This document shows positions 7,799 to 16,575 of a DNA stretch of 36,481 bases, piece after piece. Each line of letters begins with the position of its first letter. Position 1 is the stretch's first letter. Made by a program: the position numbers and the translations under genes. The notes under the pieces were generated by a model that made no database searches, was not told where the DNA came from, and saw only the letters and a program-made list of their open reading frames with translations. This stretch comes from Planctomycetota bacterium. GTDB taxonomy: Bacteria > Planctomycetota > UBA1135 > UBA2386. The stretch covers positions 61,828-98,308 of the forward strand of contig JAPYTD010000009.1 in NCBI GenBank assembly GCA_029936315.1, in the 5' to 3' direction.

Positions 7799-10700
7799 AT
7801 GTTCAAAAAGAGCCTCCTGATCCTGTTGTTCTGCGGGTTGATAACCCTCTCATGGATTGTCGGCTACGTGCTACTGCGCGTGCGTGGTCCCGTAGACGCA
7901 CTGCGCGACGCCCAAGCCCAGCTGGAACTCGGCCAATACGCGCAGGTGATCTCAGTTCTCGATCAGGCCGAGAACAGCGCCAGCATCCAAAAGAGCGTCA
8001 GCCTGCAAGTGCACCTATGGCGCATCCGCGCCAAGGCACACGCCAGCCTCGACAACCCGGCCGGCGCCCTCAAGGACGTGCGCAGTCTGCTAGCCAACGG
8101 CTACCAGGATGACATCGAACTTCGGCGGGATGAGATTCGCTACCTGGCGACGGATGGCCAAGGCGAAATGGCACGCCTCAGTGCCAAGAAGTTCCTGGGC
8201 GACCATCCAGACGACAGCCGCGGTCTCGAGTTAGCTGGCGAAGCTTCCCAAACAGCTTACCAACCTCTCTTGCACGAACTACGCGCGATCCTCGATCGGG
8301 AACTGGGCAAAGCCAGTCGCGATGGCGCCAAGAAAACACTACTGACCTACCTGTATCGGCCGGCCACCGATCCACTGGTCAAACGTGCAGCAGCGCAACT
8401 CGAAGGGGCGTTCACTACAGATCCGCGTCTGCAGCGGTTGTGGCCGCAACTGTGGGCAGATGCACGCGCGTTGCGCGAGCGCATCCAAGAGGGTCTAGAC
8501 TACTTCCAGAAGAGCCTCGACCTCGGCGGTGAAACGGTTGCTGCGTTTCGAGCGATCGCGACTGCGCTTGAGCAGTCGGGACGCATAGATGATCTGCTTC
8601 TCCTATGCGAAATCCAACGGCGCATGTTCGACCACAGCTACGTGGTCGAGAGCGGTGTATTGGCAACCTGGGTGCGCCTCGAACACAACGTTCCGAATGC
8701 CGCGCTCGCGACCACGGAGCGGTGGCTGCCCAAGGACCAACTCGTCGAATACACGAACCTTGGCAAGATCACGACTACGACCGAGCAATTGCTGTTGGCC
8801 CGCGCACTGGCGGCGTGGCGGCTGCACAACAAGAAGGAGATCAACGCGGCGGGCAAGGTGATCAGCGAACTGCGCGCAATCGGTTTCACACCGTTACTGC
8901 CACTGCACTTATCGCTTGCAACCCGACGCATTGAGTCCGGTAGCAAAGATCCTCAACAGGTCGAAATCAGCTTGCGGCGTCTAATCCAGTTGGCTATTCG
9001 CGAACCCGCGACACTGGGTCGACCGGACCTCGTTGCAGAGTTTGCTCCAGAGTGGATCAACATCCTCGAAAGCAGCAATGCCGGTGAAAACGCAGTCAGC
9101 AACGCACTAAAGACCTGGCGCAACGGCCGCCCTGAGGCCGTCGAGCCGCACCTGCGCACGGCGCAGTACCTGCTCAGCCTAGGTCGCACACCGGCCGCAC
9201 TAGCTGCGATCGACGAAGCGTCCGCAATCGACCCCGATCACGCCGCCGTCTTTCCGCTGCATCTTCGCATTGCGCGACGCCACCATGAGAACTCGGCGCA
9301 GGACGGCAACAGCCTTCTCGAACAATGCGTGCGCAATCACGCAACAATCCCAGAGACCCGCGACCCAATCGGCTACGTACTCTGTGCCGAGGCGGCACTC
9401 AGCCTCAAGAAACCCAAGCTCGCTCGCATCGTTCTCGCCTGCGCGCGCAATGCCATTGGCGCGTATCCGCGAGCCAACATTCCACGCCAACTCGAACTCA
9501 AGGCACTCATTCTAGGCAAGCAGTTCGAAGAGGCGGCCCGGGTCGCCTCATTGACGGTGCAGGCCATACGACCGGATGCCACCACGCTTGCCATCGCAAT
9601 CGAAGCCAAGAAGGCAGCTGGTGAATCCGTTCGCGAACTGCTGCGCATGGCGCTGCCACGCATCGCACAGGCCAATACCGACTCGGGCCGCCTGATGCAG
9701 TTCGAATTGGTGCGCCTGGCGCTCGCCGATGCGCCAACGACCGCACACCAATTTGTAACCCCGACACTGCTCACCAAGGACGCAACCGTAGAACAACGCG
9801 CCTTGGCTATCCACGCCTACGTCGCCGGCAACCGCTTCGGTGAGGCACTGGCACAACTGCGCGCCACCAGAACAAGCGAGCAAGTCGGAGACAAGGAGCT
9901 GCAAGCAGGCGCTCTCGCGAAGTTCCTACTCGCCATGGCGGAGACGACCGAGGACGCCAAGCTACTGGGTATTCTGCAAAGCCATCACATGCGTCTGGGT
10001 CTCGATTCTGGCTCGCAACTAGCCATGTTCGAGGCCGCAGAGCAGCTGGCCGAGACTCATCCGCGCACATCTTTCGACATGTTCAACAAGGCGTTGCCAG
10101 CAGCTCCGCCCGAGGAGCGCAACGGCCAGCGGTATGTGCTAGCCGGCGACCTCGCACTCAAGCAAAAGGACTCGGTGCGGGCCGAAAGCTACTGGATGGC
10201 GGCGCTCGCCTTTCCGGATGGCGCACACATTGCTGAGCGACTCGCGCGGCTGTTGTTGGTGCTCGACAAGGACGAGGCTGCCGCCGAGATCTACGCGTTG
10301 ACTACCGGCCCGACGGACCCCGCGCTGGCGGCTCGGTTCGGCTTGAACGAGGTCGCTGCGGCCCTGCTTGGAAACGCGGGGGGACACGATCCCAACGACC
10401 TGCTCACCCATGCAGCGTTGGCGATGTTCTCCGAAGCCCCGATGATCAACTGGAAGCCCTCAACTGATGAAGCGGTGCGCGAGGCGCGCCTCGATCTCGT
10501 CGCCGGCTTGCGGGACCCTCTGCTCGGCTGGCTGTGTGTGTCGCATGCGGACAAGATCAGGCAGGCAGACCCTCGTGCTATCGCGAGTTCCCTGCTGATG
10601 GCTCGTGCGGCATGCGATGCTGGCCAGGCAGTTGCAGCAGGCGTGCTACACGCCAAGCTATTCAAGGCGGGTTACAAGAGCCCAGTGCTGTGGCGCGAAG

Positions 10701-11809
10701 TTGCCTATGCGGGCCAGCAGTCCGATTACGTAACGAGCCCCGAACTGACGCAGCGCCTCATAGCCGTGTCGCTCGGCGCCGAAGCCGGCAACTCCGAGCT
10801 GACGTTGAACTACAGCGCCGAACAGACCGTAAAGGGCTTTGAGCAGGGCGGCTTCCCAGAGTTGGCCCAGCAGACTCGACTGTTGCAATGGCAGGTCATG
10901 CCGCACCTGCGACCATGCACGCCAGATGACCTCGAACTGATCACGACCAGGCACACACCTCAGAACGCGTGCCTCATTCTCGACAAGATCTTGCGTGGTC
11001 CACATCCCTGCGACCGCGACGCCTTGTTGGGTGAGTTCTATCGACTCGCCGGGCTGCTGGTCGAGGCGGACGAGAAGCAAGCACAGCTGATGGCGGTATT
11101 GGCGTCGGGCCACATCGCCAGGGAAGGTGCTCGAGGCCTCATCGTGCACTTCCTGCTCAACAACCGCATCGAGTCGCTGGAGATCGACGCCGCCAAGCTA
11201 TTGCGCAATCACTTGGTAATGATCGCCACTGGGCAGGACAACCAAGACCAACTCAACCAGACGATGGACGCGTTGCTGGCCCAGATCGGCATCGTCGAGT
11301 GCAACCTCGAAGTGGATAGCTTGCTCGCCAAATACCCTACTTCGCTGCCGCTTTGGACTGTGCGCGCTGCCTTGCATGCGCGGCTAGATGGTGACCCCGA
11401 AGGACTATCCGACCTGCGCACGGTGCTGACGCACACAAAGGCGCCACAAGCCCAGCTGCGCTTCCTCGGCATGGCGGCAGCAGAACGCCGCCTGTCAGCC
11501 GAGGACATCCAAATGTGCACGAAGCTGCCGAAGGCGTTGCTCGACAGCCCGACTGGCGCCTACGTGCAAGCACTCATGGCGTTGCGCCAAGGCCAAGCCG
11601 ATGAAGCCGTGGTGTTGTTCGCGAAGGCCGCCCCGCAACATGACGGTCGTCACTTGTTCGATCTGGCGTTGGCGCATCTCGAAGGCACCGCGGTTGACGG
11701 CGTCGAGAAGGCAACCGCTGCCTTGCAGCAGTTAGTAACGGACTACCCCAAGAGTTCGCTGTCGCAGAACGCTGGCAGCTTCATTCGCCAACTGTCGCCG
11801 CGGCCGTGA
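7799..11809 (+). CDS. Large membrane-anchored TPR-repeat protein (PrsT-like)
   Basis: A 1336-residue protein. Residues 4-27 form an uncleaved-looking signal anchor (SLLILLFCGLITLSWIVGYVLL). The rest is almost entirely alpha-helical, with TPR-like helix pairs, for example LELGQYAQVISVLDQAE near 45, AALAAIDEASAIDPDHAAVF near 470 and ALMALRQGQADEAVVLFAKAA near the end. It starts 41 bases after the regulator gene with AGGA about 8 bases ahead of the ATG, so the two are probably co-transcribed. In exosortase loci a long TPR protein (PrsT) accompanies the regulator and polysaccharide genes. This one is longer than the roughly 900 residues I recall for that family, so the family link is by context and fold rather than proven. 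Its last 67 bases overlap the convergent deacetylase gene. Confidence 0.8.
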   Translation: MFKKSLLILLFCGLITLSWIVGYVLLRVRGPVDALRDAQAQLELGQYAQVISVLDQAENSASIQKSVSLQVHLWRIRAKAHASLDNPAGALKDVRSLLANGYQDDIELRRDEIRYLATDGQGEMARLSAKKFLGDHPDDSRGLELAGEASQTAYQPLLHELRAILDRELGKASRDGAKKTLLTYLYRPATDPLVKRAAAQLEGAFTTDPRLQRLWPQLWADARALRERIQEGLDYFQKSLDLGGETVAAFRAIATALEQSGRIDDLLLLCEIQRRMFDHSYVVESGVLATWVRLEHNVPNAALATTERWLPKDQLVEYTNLGKITTTTEQLLLARALAAWRLHNKKEINAAGKVISELRAIGFTPLLPLHLSLATRRIESGSKDPQQVEISLRRLIQLAIREPATLGRPDLVAEFAPEWINILESSNAGENAVSNALKTWRNGRPEAVEPHLRTAQYLLSLGRTPAALAAIDEASAIDPDHAAVFPLHLRIARRHHENSAQDGNSLLEQCVRNHATIPETRDPIGYVLCAEAALSLKKPKLARIVLACARNAIGAYPRANIPRQLELKALILGKQFEEAARVASLTVQAIRPDATTLAIAIEAKKAAGESVRELLRMALPRIAQANTDSGRLMQFELVRLALADAPTTAHQFVTPTLLTKDATVEQRALAIHAYVAGNRFGEALAQLRATRTSEQVGDKELQAGALAKFLLAMAETTEDAKLLGILQSHHMRLGLDSGSQLAMFEAAEQLAETHPRTSFDMFNKALPAAPPEERNGQRYVLAGDLALKQKDSVRAESYWMAALAFPDGAHIAERLARLLLVLDKDEAAAEIYALTTGPTDPALAARFGLNEVAAALLGNAGGHDPNDLLTHAALAMFSEAPMINWKPSTDEAVREARLDLVAGLRDPLLGWLCVSHADKIRQADPRAIASSLLMARAACDAGQAVAAGVLHAKLFKAGYKSPVLWREVAYAGQQSDYVTSPELTQRLIAVSLGAEAGNSELTLNYSAEQTVKGFEQGGFPELAQQTRLLQWQVMPHLRPCTPDDLELITTRHTPQNACLILDKILRGPHPCDRDALLGEFYRLAGLLVEADEKQAQLMAVLASGHIAREGARGLIVHFLLNNRIESLEIDAAKLLRNHLVMIATGQDNQDQLNQTMDALLAQIGIVECNLEVDSLLAKYPTSLPLWTVRAALHARLDGDPEGLSDLRTVLTHTKAPQAQLRFLGMAAAERRLSAEDIQMCTKLPKALLDSPTGAYVQALMALRQGQADEAVVLFAKAAPQHDGRHLFDLALAHLEGTAVDGVEKATAALQQLVTDYPKSSLSQNAGSFIRQLSPRP

Positions 11810-12630
11810 AGGGCGGTCGCTAATGAGCCAAAGCGATAGTCCCGCAACAGGCGGTCGAGCTTGTCGTAGGTGCGGCTCAGGTTGACGTAGTGGCGGAAGC
11901 CACGCAACCCGCCGAGCTTTTGGCGCGGCTGATCGGGATCGACCTCCCATGGATGCAGGTAGATGCAGCCCGGCACACCGGCCCGTTCCTTCTGAGCCAA
12001 TCCTCGTCGCATGAACACCAGCGGCAACAACCGCAGATAGCCACCACCACCAACCGGGATGTGCTTGCCGAGCACATCCCACGTCAGCGGTGGGAACTCC
12101 AGCAACTGCCCACCATCCGTGTTGACGAGGTACGGCGTAGTTGGAGCACCCGGCACACCGTAGTCCGGGTGCCGAACGGGCTGGATCGAACTGTCGAGGG
12201 TGATGCCCGATCGCAGCAGCTCCGCCATTGCCCACGGTGTCTTCTTGCCGATCGACCACGTGCAAGCACGGAACGCGGTGGGACGTTCACCGGTAATGTC
12301 GTTCAGGATGGTCGCAGTGCGCTCGAGATCCTCACGGAAGCCTTGTTGGCCGAGGTCCGGCAACAGGCGGTGGTCGTAGCCGTGACTGCCGATCTCGTGG
12401 CCGGCTGCATGGATCTCGCGAATCAGATCCGGCAAACGCTCGGCGATCCATCCGAGACAGAAGAACGTTGCCTTCGCATCACGTGCGGCGAACAAATCCA
12501 ACAGCCGTTTGGTCGAGTCGCCGCAGCGTAGCTCGAACCCATCCCAATCGGCACGATCGATCAGGTGCGCCATGTTGAGGACCTGAAACCAGTCCTCGAC
12601 GTCAACAGACATCGCATGCACGACACTCAT
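11743..12630 (-). CDS. Polysaccharide deacetylase, exosortase (XrtA) system-associated
   Basis: A 295-residue NodB-type deacetylase closely resembling the XrtA-linked subgroup. Features: N-terminal MSVDVEDWFQV with D10 and D13, ATFFCLGWIAERLPDLI, metal histidines H83 and H87 in HEIGSHGYDHR, and a C-terminal IYLHPWEVDPDQPR. The usual RAP motif reads FRAC, with C123 in the proline position. It removes acetyl groups from a polysaccharide, presumably the polymer made by this locus; there is no signal peptide, so action is cytoplasmic or on lipid-linked intermediates. The start overlaps the exosortase stop as ATGA. Its 3' end overlaps the TPR gene on the other strand by 67 bases. Confidence 0.92.
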   Translation of the reverse strand: MSVVHAMSVDVEDWFQVLNMAHLIDRADWDGFELRCGDSTKRLLDLFAARDAKATFFCLGWIAERLPDLIREIHAAGHEIGSHGYDHRLLPDLGQQGFREDLERTATILNDITGERPTAFRACTWSIGKKTPWAMAELLRSGITLDSSIQPVRHPDYGVPGAPTTPYLVNTDGGQLLEFPPLTWDVLGKHIPVGGGGYLRLLPLVFMRRGLAQKERAGVPGCIYLHPWEVDPDQPRQKLGGLRGFRHYVNLSRTYDKLDRLLRDYRFGSLATALHGRGDSWRMKLPAFCDSELLG

Positions 12631-14180
12631 CGCAATAGCCTCCTGGCTTCGGGCAGCAATTGCTGCAGGAACTCACGACAACGCTGCTCGGCGGCGGCTT
12701 CCTGCTCGCCGGCGTAGATCGGCGACTCCACACGCAGCAAGAAGCCCGACTCATTCTGTCGGAACAGCGCCAGCGGCAGATGGTGCATCGTGAAGTTCCA
12801 ATAGTCGCCGGACACCCAACTGTCTGTGCCGAACACGCTCAGAGTCAGGTATCGCCAACTATCCGACCGACGCTTCGCGACGATGCGCGAGACGACGAGG
12901 CCAGCATCGTTGCTTTCGGGTGCGAGCCACGGCGCCTCGATCAAATCGTCGCGCTCGATGGTCATGTTGCTGCCTTCGATGCAGATGCGCGGTGGATGCA
13001 CGCTTTTCCAATTGGTGTCGTGAAACAGGGCTACGACGTTGATCACGTGCTTTTCTGGGCCGCGGTAGCGCCGCCAGACGAAGTCGCCTGTGCCGAGCAA
13101 TTCACGCCAACGCGGCAGCGCTTGCTCGAACGCAGCTTGCTGTTCCTTGCTGCGCGCTTCCATCTGATAACCAGCAATCGCCGTGACGATCTGCTCCGCC
13201 CGGCCATCGCGATCGGCAAACGGACGATACAGACTCAACCACAGCAAGGGTCCGGCCAGCAACCACAACACCACGCCCGGTTTGACAAGCGAACTGCTGA
13301 CAGTCGGCACCGGCTCGGATGCAGCCTGATCGGGGGCAGTGGCAGCGGAGGTTGTGGGCTTGCCGCCAAGGCGCCGCGCGAGCAGACCATCCATCGACAA
13401 GAGCGCACCCAGTAACGCCAACCACTCGACGACGTTGGCGACGGTGTGGCCGGTGCCCTCGGCAAAGGGCACGCCAAACCACCTTGCCATCAAGCACAAG
13501 GCGGCGATGCGCGTGACGTTCGCGGTGATCGCGAGCGGTGCCGCAACCAACAGCAGCAACACCCGGCGCGCCTTGCCAGGTGGGCCGGTGAAGAACGCAA
13601 GGCAGTAGCCAAGCGTCAACATCGCCAACAAGGACCGCAGGCCGCCGCATGCGTCGGCAACGAACAGTGATCCTTCAAGCCCTTGCGGCAACAACCGGTC
13701 GCCCTTGCGCACGATGTCGGCACCGGCCAGGTTCGCCAGCCAAGAGCCGCCCTGAACGGCGACCTCCTTGAGCACGAACGCCATGCGACCTTCGACGTAG
13801 ATCGGCATGGGGATCATGAACAGCACGAGCGCCAAGACCGGCCAGAGCCCTCGCAGTCGCTGCGCGCCCAAAGCCAACCAGGCCGCACCGGGCAGGGTCA
13901 GCACGATACTGGCGGCCGACCACGAATCGATCATCAACGCAGCGCCGAGCAAGTGCAGCAACATGCCGGGCACCAACAGCCACAGCCCACGCAGATCCAA
14001 CGCGCGTGCGCGAGCCTGCCAATCACGGCGGCGATGCCAGACGACCGCAGCCCCGACGAACGGTACCAACCAGCAGTGTGTGAAGTAGTCGGTCGGCGCA
14101 TTCCAGCGATCGACACACCAGCCGAGCGCCGTTGCATAGGCGAGCAACAAAGGCAAGAACACCAAGAGGAACGGCTTCAT
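12627..14180 (-). CDS. Exosortase with C-terminal EpsI domain
   Basis: A 517-residue protein. Residues 1-265 are a multi-pass exosortase with the catalytic triad: C178 in ADACGGLRS, R224 in ANVTRIAAL and H245 in GTGHTVANVVEW. After a linker and a ninth or tenth helix near 303-320, residues 325-517 form an EpsI-type periplasmic domain (HPPRICIEGSNMTIERD). Exosortases are transpeptidase-like membrane enzymes that cut C-terminal PEP-CTERM sorting signals; EpsI is often a separate gene next to them and here is fused. It lies inside the polysaccharide operon with ATGA overlaps at both ends (14177-14180, 12627-12630). No PEP-CTERM substrate is visible in the window. Assignment to XrtA itself rather than a sibling subtype is likely from the neighbours but not certain. 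Confidence 0.93.
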   Translation of the reverse strand: MKPFLLVFLPLLLAYATALGWCVDRWNAPTDYFTHCWLVPFVGAAVVWHRRRDWQARARALDLRGLWLLVPGMLLHLLGAALMIDSWSAASIVLTLPGAAWLALGAQRLRGLWPVLALVLFMIPMPIYVEGRMAFVLKEVAVQGGSWLANLAGADIVRKGDRLLPQGLEGSLFVADACGGLRSLLAMLTLGYCLAFFTGPPGKARRVLLLLVAAPLAITANVTRIAALCLMARWFGVPFAEGTGHTVANVVEWLALLGALLSMDGLLARRLGGKPTTSAATAPDQAASEPVPTVSSSLVKPGVVLWLLAGPLLWLSLYRPFADRDGRAEQIVTAIAGYQMEARSKEQQAAFEQALPRWRELLGTGDFVWRRYRGPEKHVINVVALFHDTNWKSVHPPRICIEGSNMTIERDDLIEAPWLAPESNDAGLVVSRIVAKRRSDSWRYLTLSVFGTDSWVSGDYWNFTMHHLPLALFRQNESGFLLRVESPIYAGEQEAAAEQRCREFLQQLLPEARRLLR

Positions 14181-15400
14181 CGCGAGCTTCCTCTACCTGA
14201 TGAAGCGGGCAACGAGGCGAACACTTCGAGCACGCGTTCGGCGTTGCCCGCCCACGTCCATCGTTGTCGCTCGAGGCTCCGCCGACCATTGGCGCCAATG
14301 CGTTGCGCCAGTTCGCGGTCGGCTACGACGCGATGCAGTTGTGCAGCCAGACCGTCGGCATCGCCCGCCGCGAACAGCAGGCCGTTCTCGCCGTCGTTGA
14401 TGTTCTCGCGCAGGTTCGGTTGATCAGGTGCAACCGTGACCACCGAAGCTGCCAGGGAGTCGAACAGTTTCAACGGCGACGCGTAATCATTGATCGCTGG
14501 AATCAACGCGCCATCACACGCCATTACATGCGCGGGCAACAGCTCCGACGACACAACACCGAGTGCGCGCACGCGATCCTGCATGCCGCGCGCCCGAGCC
14601 AGTTCCTGAAGCGGTTCGAGGGCTGGCCCCTCGCCCATCAGAACGAGAGTCAGAGCCTGCAACCCAGGTCGCTGCATCACGTCGAGCACCAGATCGAGCC
14701 GATGCCACGATCGCATGTAGCCAACGAAGCCGAGCACGAAGGCGTCTTCGGCCAGCGCCCATCGACGCCGCAGTTCTTTGGCTGCGAGCCGGGCTTCCTC
14801 ACCGTAGCGTTCGCAGACTGCGCCGTTGCCGATGACATGCACGCGCTCACGGCGCGCGCCGGCTTCGACCAACATGTCGGCAAGAACCTGCGTTACGGCG
14901 AGCACAGCGTCCGCCTTGCCGAGCACCTCGCGTTCGGTGCGTCGCGCCCGACGCGGCAAGCACAGCTTGCCCAACTGCTGCATCTCGAGCGCCATCGGCG
15001 AATTGACTTCGAGCAACAGCGGCACTTCGAGTTCGCGAGCGACGTCGAGGCCCGCGCGCAGATGCAGCGCATGACGTTCGTAGATGAAGTCGGGCTTGGT
15101 CTTCTGCGCGGCCGCGCGCAGCATCGAACGACCCTTGTGGTTGTATAGAACCTCAAGCACTTCCACTGCCGTGCGCGGCAGGCTAAGCCGTTGCCAAAAG
15201 CCGGGCTTGTGATCTGATCGATGCGTCGGCTGGTTCGCGGCTCCATGGACCGATGGCGCAACCGCCTTCGGCACCAGAGCACATTCTTCAACGGCGTGTC
15301 CAGCCGCGCGCAACGCCGTGATCAACTCGCGCACGTGCACCGCCTGGCCATCGTCCGCGCGGATGCGGTGGTGATACAGAATGCGGTGCGGTTCGCTCAA
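14177..15400 (-). CDS. Glycosyltransferase family 4 (group 1)
   Basis: A 407-residue GT-B glycosyltransferase. The N-terminal half begins RILYHHRIRADDGQAVHVREL; the nucleotide-sugar half contains VLGFVGYMRSWHRLDLVL, LMGEGPALEPL and the C-terminal acidic region SPLKLFDSLAAS, where the usual E-x7-E motif is degenerate. I chose TTG 15400: it overlaps the upstream stop as TTGA, GGGGAG lies about 9 bases before it, and translation from there begins SEPHRILYHH. The frame extends to 15463, but those codons lie inside the neighbouring gene. It probably adds one sugar to the lipid-linked exopolysaccharide unit at the cytoplasmic face; donor and acceptor cannot be read from the sequence. It matches the type found in XrtA loci. 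Confidence 0.88.
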   Translation of the reverse strand: MSEPHRILYHHRIRADDGQAVHVRELITALRAAGHAVEECALVPKAVAPSVHGAANQPTHRSDHKPGFWQRLSLPRTAVEVLEVLYNHKGRSMLRAAAQKTKPDFIYERHALHLRAGLDVARELEVPLLLEVNSPMALEMQQLGKLCLPRRARRTEREVLGKADAVLAVTQVLADMLVEAGARRERVHVIGNGAVCERYGEEARLAAKELRRRWALAEDAFVLGFVGYMRSWHRLDLVLDVMQRPGLQALTLVLMGEGPALEPLQELARARGMQDRVRALGVVSSELLPAHVMACDGALIPAINDYASPLKLFDSLAASVVTVAPDQPNLRENINDGENGLLFAAGDADGLAAQLHRVVADRELAQRIGANGRRSLERQRWTWAGNAERVLEVFASLPASSGRGSSR

Positions 15401-16572
15401 GCAACCGTCTCCCCTACTGCTCGGCGGAACGTCGACACCAACTGTTCCACCGGCTCCTGCCAACCGTAGTTCTCCGCAAACGCGCGAACCTCCGCTGTCT
15501 GCTTGCCATCGTTGAAGACGCGCTTCATCGCACTAGCAAAGCCGACAACATCGCCGACCTCAACCAATGCCCCCAGATGCGGCGCCACATCGGCGCCACC
15601 CAGGATCTGCGGAATCCCGCCAACCGGGGTCGCGACGACTGGCAAGCCAGACGCGAGAGCCTCGGTCACCACGTTCGGCCAGCCTTCTCGATGCGTGGGC
15701 AACACGAATACATCCGCGGCGCGACACGCGACGGCGACCTTCTCCGGCGGCAACGCGCCCAGAAAGGTCACGCAGCCTCCGCCAGCAACTTCGATGCTCT
15801 GCTGTTCCGGGCCATCGCCAATCAACACCAGATGCGCATCCGCCAGCGTCTGCACAGCGCGCGCCGCAACATCAAAGCCCTTGCTGGTGATAAGGCGCCC
15901 GACCCCGAGCGCGACATGCCCATTCGGGGGCAAGCCAAGTTCGGCTCGAGCCTGGGCCTGATCGCCCGGCGCGAACCGTTGGAGATCGACCCCGTTACGC
16001 ACCGTGACGACTTGCTCGCGCGGCATGGAGCAGGCATCGGCAAATCGTTGTGCCAGCGCCTTACTGACTGCCATGCACTGATGTGCACGACCAGCAGCGT
16101 CGGCGATACGATTCGCCAACTGGGCGTCTTGTGCCAGCACATTGACGTCCGTGCCCCGTGCCGTCAGCGTAAAGGGCACACCGAGTTCGTTGGCGAGCAT
16201 GCCCGCGGCAACGCCATCGGGCCAAACATAGTGAACGTCGAGCACAGAGCCGCCGCCCTGCACCAGCGCGCTAACGACCTGGCGTGACCCCTTCGCCACA
16301 GCATCGGCCTGGCGACTCACCGAGATCCCGGGTAGGTGGCGATAGCGCGGGTGGTAGACGTCGACGCCCTGCCACGTCTCCCGCAGCGGGACCTTGGCCC
16401 ACTTGCGGTAGATACCACGCCGCAATGGCCACATCACGGCAGGTACCGGTGCAACCACCGTCCAACGACAACCACTCATCTCGGCGACGCGGCGCATGCG
16501 TTCGTAGACGAAGATGCCGTGGGTCGGCATCACGGACGACGGGAACAGGTTGCCAAACGTGATGATGTGCAC
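15397..16572 (-). CDS. Glycosyltransferase family 4
   Basis: A 391-residue GT-B enzyme. The N-terminus has a family-typical start (MHIITFGNLFPSSVMPTHGIF) with FVYERM, followed by LDVHYVWPDGVAAGMLA and LTARGTDVNV. The C-terminal nucleotide-sugar half has VRNGVDLQRF, LGVGRLITSKGFD, LIGDGPEQ and the donor-binding HREGWPNVVTEALASGLPVV (E-x7-E). It probably extends the exopolysaccharide repeat unit. It lies 3 bases after the amidotransferase stop and overlaps the next glycosyltransferase by 4 bases, so the genes are co-translated. Sugar specificity is unknown. Confidence 0.93.
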   Translation of the reverse strand: MHIITFGNLFPSSVMPTHGIFVYERMRRVAEMSGCRWTVVAPVPAVMWPLRRGIYRKWAKVPLRETWQGVDVYHPRYRHLPGISVSRQADAVAKGSRQVVSALVQGGGSVLDVHYVWPDGVAAGMLANELGVPFTLTARGTDVNVLAQDAQLANRIADAAGRAHQCMAVSKALAQRFADACSMPREQVVTVRNGVDLQRFAPGDQAQARAELGLPPNGHVALGVGRLITSKGFDVAARAVQTLADAHLVLIGDGPEQQSIEVAGGGCVTFLGALPPEKVAVACRAADVFVLPTHREGWPNVVTEALASGLPVVATPVGGIPQILGGADVAPHLGALVEVGDVVGFASAMKRVFNDGKQTAEVRAFAENYGWQEPVEQLVSTFRRAVGETVA

Positions 16573-16575
16573 GCC

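Noticed and set aside
14264..15148. 294-codon plus-strand open frame opposite the glycosyltransferase
   Set aside because: It is a shadow of the GT4 gene, with atypical composition and no recognisable domain.
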